Below are positions 46,246 to 64,000 of a DNA stretch of 64,000 nucleotides, one piece after another (position 1 is the first letter of the stretch; every line of letters begins with the position of its first letter). The notes below the pieces were generated by a model. That model did not search any database. It saw only the letters and a list, made by a program, of their open reading frames with translations, and was not told the origin of the DNA. The position numbers were made by a program, and so were the translations under genes. This DNA is from Rhytidiadelphus loreus. Its lineage: Eukaryota > Streptophyta > Bryopsida > Hypnales > Hylocomiaceae. The stretch spans positions 31,446,863 to 31,510,862 of the forward strand of contig OX344761.1 of the NCBI GenBank assembly GCA_947034895.1. The letters run 5' to 3'.

Positions 46246-46902
46246 TATGAGGAGGATGTTTTTTGTTTGATGGATGACAAAGAATCCTTCTAGTAGGACA
46301 AAAGTACAACTATTCATCCTTGGAATTTTGTTGTGAAAAGGGAAGATCTTCCACAGTAGTTTGACTTCCAATGAGTGCTTTTGCAAATTTTTTTGGAGCG
46401 AATGTTTCAAACAGTAACCAAAGGGATTATTTCCACGGCCTCTATTCTATCCTTTTCACCCATTAACAATGCTTATCAGATGTTTTTTAGTTGATGAATG
46501 ACAAAAAATCTCTCTATGTGGGATAGAAGTGCATCTATTCATGCTCCAAATTTGGTGTGCAAAGGGAATGTCTTCTATAGTAGTTTGACTTTCAATGAGT
46601 GCTTTTTCATTTTTTTAAGCCAACAATTCACACAATTCCAAACAATTGATTTTCATAGTGACTAACTTGTCATTTAACCCTTGAACATCGGGCTAGTCAC
46701 CGTGGAAATCATCTGTTTGGATCCCTTGTAAATTGTTGGCTTAAAAAAAAAGAAAAAACACTCATTGGAAGACAAACTATTGTAGAAGACATTCCCTTTC
46801 TACACAAATTGTGAAAGATGAATAGTTGTACTTTGTCCCACATGGAGAGATTCTTTGTCATTCATTAGCCGAAAAATGTTCTCTGCAACATTTATGGGTT
46901 AA
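46246..46902. repeat. Clustered direct and inverted repeats (large foldback)
   Basis: A left arm (about 46455-46618: ...TTGATGAATGACAAAAAATC... TAGTAGTTTGACTTTCAATG) is inverted at about 46742-46902 (...CTCATTGGAAGACAAACTA... GATTCTTTGTCATTCATTA). The 46619-46741 centre is itself palindromic (AGCCAACAATT at one side, AATTGTTGGCT at the other). A further direct copy of the left arm lies at about 46246-46454. It looks like a foldback transposon that has been partly duplicated. Confidence 0.78.
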
Positions 46903-46948
46903 GGGTTAATTTGAGATGAGGGAGAGAGAGTGTCACCAAAACACTTAC

Positions 46949-47374
46949 TAAGGTAGTATGCTCTAAAAGTGCCCATCTTCTTCAAACCGCCCCTATTTCT
47001 AGATGGAGAATGGGAGATGGGGTGATCCTTAAATGGCCCACTGTAGCAATTGAATGCATTAATGAAAAATTGTTTTTTCTATTGCAAGAGCCAATCATTG
47101 TCTTTGATTTCCGCACATCTCTTTCACAAGTTGCTACAGGACAAATTTTAGAGAGACCTATATGGACACAAATAGGTGCCTATGTCTAGAATCTTTGAAA
47201 ATTTATAACTAATTCAAAAGTACTTGGGAAAAAAATCCAAAACCACTTTCTGTTAGGTTCCACATCTAATTTTTCTTTCTCTGAAAAATGATCGAAAAAT
47301 AATTCTATCTGTGGAAGCTTGTGAAAAAAGGCTGACCAACTCTTAGATGGTCGCTTTTAGAGCATACTACCTTA
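46949..47374. mobile_element. ~426-bp non-autonomous element with ~30-bp TIRs
   Basis: TAAGGTAGTATGCTCTAAAAG at 46949 is repeated inverted at the right end (CTTTTAGAGCATACTACCTTA, ending 47374). Pairing extends to about 30 bases with two or three mismatches (GTGCCCATCT against GCGACCATCT). The interior has no ORF. A target duplication was not clear. Confidence 0.6.
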
Positions 47375-47590
47375 TTGGCCAGGGCCTCATTGCCCCGTTT
47401 TATCCCTAGGTCAACACTGTGAATTTTTTTAATTTGCAATCAAATGATAAAATTTGCAAATTCTGAAGTCAGATATGTCAATCCACCCCGATCCCATTTC
47501 ATAAGTAACATTAAAAAGAAAAGAAAAAAAGGGCTGTCCCCTCCCAAAACTTACCTTATCGGGGGCGTCCCACCCAAGGCGCAGCCCAAT

Positions 47591-48962
47591 AAGGAAATAT
47601 AAATCAATCCGCGCTTCTTATTAGGGAGACAGAGCGCCTCTCTGCCCCTGCCCCTGCAACTTCTGCGTCGTTGCCATTCTCGCGGACATCGTCAGCAGGG
47701 GGAGGGAAGGCTCTCTCTCTCCCTTCCTTTCCCCTTTGACTGCCCGCCTCTTCCCCTTTTTTGTTCTCCCTTCCCCCTTCCCAAGGCCGACGCCATCGCC
47801 AACGCTACCGAAGAAACAACAACAACAAACCAACCCACCCACCCACAAGCCAACAAACAACGAACAACAACAAGCACTTCCCCCAGCCAGTCCTCCCCTT
47901 CCCCTTCCCGTCCCGGCCACTTCACCTCAATAATTTTCCCAATTTCCTCGCCCTTGCCTCAGTAGTCAATCATTTTCCTATTCTCGCTCTTCCCGGAATC
48001 CAGGGCCTCCGTCCCTCTGCTAACTTCCTTCGTTCCTTCGTCGAGTTCTTCTTAGTCGTCGTCGGTGCCGGAAGAAGGAAAGGAATGTGGGACCGAAGAA
48101 GAAGGAACGTGGGCAATCTTTGTGTAGTCCCAATTGTTGTGTAGTGCATATTGGTTTCCGTTCCTTTTTTTTCTTGAAGGTTTGGAGGGATAGTGGGGGT
48201 GGTTGCTCCGTTGGAAGGACGAGGATGGGCGTTCGTGGTTTGGTTTGGTTTGGTTTGGTTTGGTTTGGTTGGTTTGCCAGGTGCGTGCGTTTTGTTGTAC
48301 GCGGGGGGGATTGAGTTTTAGTTGAGAAGAGAGAGCGGAGGACGTCGTTTGGGGGGGAGTAACCCTAACTTGTGTGCTTTTGTTGCGTTTTTTTATGGTG
48401 TGTGTGTGTATCCTGTTCGGGGGATTGCGAGAGCGTTTTTTTGTTTTTTTTAATGAGATTGCTATTTGACTTGATTTTTGGATTATTTTATTGCGTTTGG
48501 ATTTGTATTTTGAAGAGCGGGAGAGTGGAGGGTGGGAAGGTGAGGAAGGAGAAGGAAGGAGAAGGGAAAGGATATTGATTAAGGTAGTTGCGGGGTAGGG
48601 AGAGAGTTCCAATTGGTTGCGTTCGTTCTTTTAGGGTAAGCGAATTCACGGGCGGACGTTTCGGTGGGGTTTTTTTGCATTCTGTTTTTTACATTCTTCT
48701 GTTTTGAAGGGATTGTTTTGGTGTGTGTGTTTGCAACGGGTTTTTTTTTGTACCTCAGGATGGAACACCCGAGATTAATACTCAAGGCGCTTCGTTGTCT
48801 CGGTTTCGGACCGGGACTAGGGGAGCCTCTCGCGGTCTGTGAGAGTATAGATTAGAAACGCGAGGATGGAGGGGAGAGTGCGAAGGAACCGTTCATCATA
48901 ATATTCAATCAAACAAGTAAGTAAGTAGCAGCAATAGGGGTCCGGGCGGGGTTTCCACAAGC
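47591..48962 (+). promoter_or_regulatory. Presumed promoter and 5' leader of the REF6-like gene
   Basis: GC content rises from about 47.5 kb. The sequence has CT-rich tracts (CTCTCTCTCCCTTCC near 47710) typical of plant 5' leaders, a TTTGG pentanucleotide repeat (about seven copies, 48236-48272) and G-rich runs near 48305 and 48350. ORFs here are short and overlapping on both strands. The first ATG in frame with the JmjN domain is 48963. Transcription start and possible leader introns cannot be placed from sequence alone. Confidence 0.5.
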
Positions 48963-58102
<9,140 letters not shown>

Positions 58103-59828
58103 TGGAATTCAAGCTTTCATGGAGAGCATTCAGTAAGTTAGCATTCCGCAATTCAGTTCGTAGGTTATTCTTGGAAGCATGGTTTTGCATTGTTGAGGTT
58201 CGTGGAGGGAGGTTGTTCTTTAGTTGGGGAGGATTATGCTGTCTATTTTGATTATTGGAAGTGATGCGCCATGGCCATTCACTTGGAAGACAAACAAGAA
58301 CCCTTGGCATTCGTTGGGTCCCCACAGCATGGATTTTTTGGTCACTTTCAGATTGTTCTGTAAATCTCCTTATTGTTTTCATTTTTCTGAGGACAGCTGT
58401 AAATGCAAAGGTCATTTTTCTCCCTCCAGTCTTTCTCTGGTTCTTATTGTGTATTACCTTTTGATTTTCTCCCATTTGAGACTCAGGATTGGATAGATGA
58501 CGAAAATCCAAGATTTTTTTCATTCAGTAGAAATTCTTGAATCTGGCAGGCTGCGTATTGTTAGGAAGCGCTAGGCTTCAGTTGCTGTTTGAACCTGTGC
58601 TGCGCAATGGAGCATTTGTGAGCAATGATTTTTGATGAAAATTATTCACTGCTTCGGTCAGACTGTGCATAAGAACTCATTGACAGGTTTCCTGACTTGG
58701 TTTCCTGACATCTAATGGTTTTTGCTCGTGCAAGAGTACTGTGTAGTGTGTACCCTTTGTTCTCCTGCTGTTTAGGATGTGAATCTGATTGCTTCCTGGA
58801 ATATTTTAGTCCCACAGTGCGCTGTTTTACAGATTGAAGGTTTGCTGAATACATGCTACTTGGATTTCTCTTATGTCAGTAAATACTGTTTGACCTCAAG
58901 GTACAGTATTTTATTACCAAATCCTCATCTGCCTGCGGTTTCTAGCAATTCGCCTGTTTGGAGAACTAATCCAACTCACATCTGTCCTCAGTTGTAATGT
59001 TACATCCTTTTCTTGTAATTACGTCATCTCAATGGCAACCTTCAGTAGATAGTTTTGAGATTTGAGGAAACGATGTGTGATTGGAAGTTGTAAGTTGTTG
59101 GAATTGATGGATCAGACCATGCATATTCAAAATCAAATTATAAAAAACTAGGATCATAGAGGAGTTTTTCGAATTAAAATTCATTATTGTGAAGTAAATT
59201 ATTTGTGAAATTCTCATATAATAGAAATGAGATGAAATTTCCTTTTTTCATATTATTGTCATTGTTGTCTAGGTACTTTATTATTATAATAGGCATAATT
59301 AATCAACAACTTGTATTTTTTCAGGAGATTTACACACTGCACACAGTAATGATTAAATACACATTACAGGTTTTTCAAGAGATTTACACACTACACAGTA
59401 ATGATTAAATATGTATTAATATAAAATCAATTTAATCATTATAGGAATTATGTACTTTTAGCTTTTTATTTACTTTCCATATCAATTTAGAAATATGTCA
59501 TTTATTTATTTATTTATTTTACTTCATTTTTATTTTAGGAATATCACACTAAATTTATTCAATTTGCTACTTTTACTTTTACTTTATTTTACTTTAATAT
59601 TGTTGAAATGCTATATATGTTGTGAAATTACATCATTCATTAGTAATTGTAGAGATTGCATCATTTATTAGTTTTTATACAACACAATATAAAAGGCAAT
59701 TGATGAATTTCTTGAACAACCAAATATTAAGATTTAAGTCAACAATTTGTAGATTTAGGATTTGTTTCAACTCTCTTAAGACGAGAAATTGCAAGCAAGA
59801 CTTTACTTTTTGTGGAACATTGAGAACC
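58103..59828. other. 3' flank of REF6-like gene and AT-rich intergenic DNA
   Basis: The first several hundred bases after the stop are presumably 3' UTR; no single polyadenylation site can be chosen. At 59327-59412 a 60-bp unit (GAGATTTACACACT...CAGTAATGATTAAATA) is duplicated in tandem. No gene seen. Confidence 0.5.
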
Positions 59829-60596
59829 ATGAAGACCAAAACCAAAATTGCAATAGAAAGATCAGCTAGGACCAAAACTAGAATTGCTAAAAAAGTAGTG
59901 ACTTCTTATCAACAAGCAAAAAAAGTAGTGAGCACCATAAAGAAGACCAAAACCAAAATTGCAATGGAGAGGTCGGCTAGGACCAAAACTAGAAAAGTAG
60001 TGGCTTTTGATCAACAAGTAGATCAATTCATTAACATAAATGAGAATAGTAGAGAACCAATATTGAAGTTCAAACCAAAGAGTGAGAAGCACAAAGTAGG
60101 TGGAATGTCTTTCAAGAGCAATTTAGTAATTGAAAGTGATTCAATGCTAATAGATTCACATTCCAACCCTACAAATTTGGAGTTTTTGTCAAAAAACATT
60201 TGTGAAGCCAAGAAAGAACTTCATAAGACACAAACTATAGTTACCTTGCTTGAAGCACACATCATGATTGTAAATATGGATGTGGAAACAACTGCCAAGC
60301 GCCTTGAGCTAAATCAACCTCAAAAGAAGAAAAATTGTACGAAGAAATTATCCCAAGAGGTTGTGAATATTGCTAAGGAGTATGGGGTACGTTCGATCAA
60401 TGATTCCATATATACAAAGGCTGTTGCGCAAGATCCTTTAATGTGTGACAAGTATGAAGCCATTGAGACCATGCTTTGTGAAGTCCGAGCAATGGATGTA
60501 GAGCTTTTTAATGAGATTGCCGTGGTAGAAGTTTTGGATGAAGCAAACCAATTATGTAGGGATGTCAAGAGGCTTGTCAATGCCATTTATGAATGA
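59829..60596 (+). CDS. Lysine-rich ORF of unknown family
   Basis: An open frame of 255 codons from the ATG at 59829 (the frame is open from 59622, but the earlier part is AT-rich and looks untranslated). The N-terminal 60 residues are basic and contain a duplicated block (KTKIAIERSARTKTR and KTKIAMERSARTKTR). The rest is helical and charged, with possible heptads around ICEAKKELHKTQTIVTLLEA, and ends LCRDVKRLVNAIYE. No catalytic motif or membrane segment is seen. It stands alone in AT-rich DNA, so it may be a transposon-borne or young gene, or one exon of a larger gene. Confidence 0.4.
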   Translation: MKTKTKIAIERSARTKTRIAKKVVTSYQQAKKVVSTIKKTKTKIAMERSARTKTRKVVAFDQQVDQFININENSREPILKFKPKSEKHKVGGMSFKSNLVIESDSMLIDSHSNPTNLEFLSKNICEAKKELHKTQTIVTLLEAHIMIVNMDVETTAKRLELNQPQKKKNCTKKLSQEVVNIAKEYGVRSINDSIYTKAVAQDPLMCDKYEAIETMLCEVRAMDVELFNEIAVVEVLDEANQLCRDVKRLVNAIYE

Positions 60597-63500
60597 CTAA
60601 TGATCACAACTCTTTGAATGCCCAAATTCCATTTTTGAAATTTTATATCTTTTGGTTTCTTAAATAGTATGTCAACATCACATGGTGTTGGGAACTTTGA
60701 AATAGTCAAGAGTGAATGAAAAGGAGAACTTTAGACTTATTGTATAATAGTAATTCTTAACTTGTAGTGTTGGTTTGGCAAGGAATAGTTCTAGTTATAG
60801 ATGCCAATTTTTGGAAAATTATATGTTAAAAAAATTGTATTAGGGCAAAACATGAATGTTGCTAAATGATTTGTTTTTTAGCATTTGTCAAATTTTTTTC
60901 TTGGAATAATTTGATTGATCAATTAGGATTATTGCTCATTTTGTTCACTTACAATAGAATAAACAAGAATGGCAAAACAACCTTGTTCCTTGATTATTTT
61001 GAAAAGATTAACAATTTCAAGTGCCATTGAAGAGTAAACATTTGTAATATGTCTATTGGCAAGATCTTTGTGTAATAGGGGTTGTCACACCTTCTTTTCT
61101 CCATTCTCATCTTCAAAGAATGGAGACGTGGAATTCTCTCCTTGAATTGTAGAAGCATTGTAAAAAGGGAGTCATTACATTCTCATTCTTTACGTGGTAA
61201 AAAGGGAGTCACCCCTTCTTCATAGAGAAGGGCTTTTATTGGCTCTTCTTTTCACTCCTCACCTTTTCATTTTTTTTTATAGAAGTTTGATTTTTGGATT
61301 TGAACACAAGCCATCTAACAAGGGTTTGTGAAAATGGAAAAATTACATATTGAAGAATTTGATGACTACCTTTAAAGAAGAAAAATAAATTGAATTATCT
61401 AGTTTTTTTAGTAGGTTCAAATACTTCTTATTTCCATTGGAGCCTAGTGTGGCTAGGCCTTCATATTCATTGTTAAAGTAACTTCATTTGAAATTGTCCA
61501 AATAAACATGTAAGCATAGTTTTCATTATTAATTTGTCAACTTTTTGTTGGATCTTGTTAAGATTCTAAATGGAGATTTTAGGAACTCTTTGCATACATT
61601 TTGAAGACTCTATATGAATAAATTGTAAATTTCTAGGACTCCATATGAATAAACTCAAAATTAAATATCAAAGTACTCAAATTTAGTGTACCTAAATTGC
61701 ATCCTAAGCTTATATTTTTCCTAAGGTTTACATTATAGGCAGGAATCTAGATGGGACAATTTTGCAAACATGTTATAATTAAGCAATGAGTTTCTTTGAA
61801 CAATTTATCACTTAAAAGCGATACGATTTTTTAGAGGAAGTATATGACATTATGATCCTATTTTGCAAAGTATAAAATTATTGCATATTAGATGAATGCA
61901 TGCACATTTGCATGCATAAATGAGCTATCATCCATAGATTGCATATTTAATCCATGTCTTTTGATGTAAAGTGCTTCTTGACTCTAGTGAAAATTGCTTT
62001 CTACACTAGCCATAAAATTGACCCCTTCTTCCTAGGGAAGTGCTTGCATATGAGTATAGAATCTATGAGTCTATGAGCCTAGGAGTCTCTTATAGAGATC
62101 TTCTATGGTTTGAGATAACCATGTTATAAGTATTTATATTATATACTCTTTCCATATTATAGTGTATCTATGTTATAGGTATATATACTATGAATGCCTT
62201 CAAATGGTTGTAGATACATACCTTCAACTAGATTCAAGGCACTTAGGTTTACATCTTTGCACTCATGTACTAACATTGTTGCTTTATCCTAAAATTAGCT
62301 ATAATAAATTTATTAAATGTAGCTTTTGTCAATATAAAGCCTCTTGTCCTATAGTTTTGAGCCTCTTTATAGGGTCAATATACCTAATTATCACGTGTTC
62401 CTAATACCTACGTGTACAAATTTTTGCCTAAAATGTAAAACCTTTGTTAATGATTGCCTAGGGTTGATTATTAGTATACTTATTTCTAGCATTTTGAGAA
62501 TTTACAATTTAGCCATGCAGTCTTCCAAAAGCAAATAAGAAGATAGTTTAGAATTTTTTTTTATATCTAGGAATTCCAAAAAGAAAATAATAATTTTACT
62601 AGTTGCATATTTGGAAGTAATTAGGGTAGAATTTCATGCACATAGAATAGGTCAAACCTTATATGAAAGACCAAAAAATATTTATAATCTTACATGGAAG
62701 TATACAATATTTAGAAAAAAATAAAAATAAAAATTTGTTGTCCATTTAATTTTTTAGAGGAGGCTTATGAAAAGTAGGAATGTTTGTGTCTAACTTCTAA
62801 TAAACTATTTTTAACATTGGATTTAAAAATTTTGGTTTTTTTTTGTGTGGTATAAAAACAAAGGCACTCCCACAATATTACTTCTCTATATTCATTGCAT
62901 AGAAGTGAAAGCATCATCAAACTTAGAGAAGACAATTTTGATCCTAAAACTTAAAAATTCATTTTCAATTCTTGCACAACATGGAAGTTTTTGAATATTT
63001 CTTATAATGTACTAAATTAGTTTCATTTCAAAATATTAGCAACACATATTGTAATAAGTTTTATCTTAGGTGTAGTCATTATTTTTTTCACATGAATTTT
63101 CACTACTTCTATACAGAAAAATACAAAGTCTATTTTTTATTTAAGAAATTTTGATTTTATAAAAATGTACCCAAATTTATATTGAATTTTAAAACCAATA
63201 GCCAAAGTTTACCTAGATGTCACTTAAGGTTCACACCCAATATTACATGCTCAATACCACCCATGTATCTTATGTGTACAACGACGCTAGCGTGTGAGCG
63301 TGGAGCGGTGAGCAGTGAGCATTGGAGGAGGAATTTTTAAGACTTTTATACTGAAAACACATATTGTTTAAAAAAAAATCAAAATTTGAAGAAAAATTTC
63401 CTATTTCAAGCAAATTTAAGGACCTATGACCGCTATCCCTATTACCGTGGATTCTAAGGATTTTTGTCCACAAGTCTGTCAAGGTTTATTTCATGTGGAA

Positions 63501-64000
63501 CTTCTTTTAGCCACCACAAAATATAAGAAACTTATTTTCAAGAAAAGAAAAGAAGAAGAACAAAAATTGAGGGAAAGAAATGGAAAAAAAAAATGAATAT
63601 AGAAAGTAAAAAAAAATAATCAACATTGAAAAAAAATGAAAATGAAAACGAAAAAAATGTGAAAAAAAATAGAAAAGGAAAATAAATAAAGGGAAAATCA
63701 TATGGTAAAGAGAAAGACCAAAATGGGTTCGGGATATAGATTTTAGGGTATGCACTTTAGGGTAAGGGCGCGACTTATATCTCTCAACCATTCATACATT
63801 CTATTTGTAAAACATAAGAATTATGACATATATAAGTTAACTTCGTGAACACTTAAGCAAAGTCCTTTCTATAGCCACAAAATTGTTTTGATCGTAATAA
63901 GTAAATGAAAACATTCCAAATGAAGTACAAAGTATGCCTATTCCAAAACTGTGATGATCCCTGCTCGAACTAGAAGTAACTTCAACTCATTGAAGCTATA
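60597..64000. other. AT-rich DNA without recognisable genes
   Basis: No supported ORF. A small GC-rich spot at 63282-63325 (GCTAGCGTGTGAGCGTGGAGC...) resembles sequences near 26150 (inverted) and 13670. From 63535 to 63690 the plus strand is an A/G-rich purine tract. Nothing else identified. Confidence 0.5.

Larger units (their letters stand above)
38094..47590. other. Gene-poor AT-rich interval
   Basis: Between the methyltransferase retroelement and the REF6-like gene. Apart from the small repeats and MITEs listed separately I see no gene: ORFs are short, low complexity and without domains. Around 38310-38570 is a short GC-richer block of unknown origin, possibly an LTR remnant. A run of alternating TTTAAA sits at about 43938-43972. 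Confidence 0.6.

Overview
This is nuclear DNA of a land plant. Genes are split by short GT-AG introns, intergenic DNA is AT-rich and full of transposon remains, and the one clear housekeeping gene is a plant-specific H3K27 demethylase of the REF6/ELF6 type. The transposon families and lineage-specific genes look to me like those of a seed-free plant (bryophyte or lycophyte grade). That placement is inference; no marker here fixes the species.

Layout. 1-1.5 kb: the 3' part of a minus-strand gene with a ParB-like DGNHR motif, carrying an in-frame stop. 1.65-3.72 kb: a GC-rich modular minisatellite (about 117-bp core plus optional 33-bp unit). 5.6-24.9 kb: a MULE-type transposase gene cut in two by a 15,388-bp DNA transposon (7209-22596). 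The insert has about 25-bp terminal inverted repeats and a 6-bp target duplication (CTGTTG). Removing the insert and one duplication copy restores the MULE frame exactly. The insert carries two convergent genes: a plus-strand DDE-type transposase (8511-12519, one nonsense codon) and an intact minus-strand coiled-coil/RING-H2 gene (21975-17055, 751 aa). Each has a minisatellite inside an intron. 26-29.7 kb: CCGG-rich, LTR-like sequence. 29.7-32.3 kb: a plus-strand FCP1-like phosphatase gene with a frameshift. 32.7-38.1 kb: a decayed minus-strand Ty3/Gypsy retroelement with gag, zinc knuckles, protease, a complete-order C5-cytosine DNA methyltransferase domain, reverse transcriptase and RNase H; integrase and LTRs are not found. 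38.1-47.6 kb: gene-poor DNA with at least three CACTA-like foldback MITEs (3-bp target duplications) and other inverted repeats. 48.96-58.1 kb: a complete ten-exon REF6/ELF6-like gene coding for 1,952 aa, with a Stowaway-like MITE in intron 1. 58.1-64 kb: AT-rich DNA with one anonymous lysine-rich ORF.

How it fits together. The window is a stack of nested and decayed mobile elements beside one conserved chromatin gene. Two items deserve most attention: the very large two-gene transposon whose boundaries are proven by the interrupted host gene, and the retroelement that carries its own DNA methyltransferase between protease and reverse transcriptase. Exon joins were worked out by hand from splice signals and reading phase. 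Family names rest on motif recognition, not on database searches.
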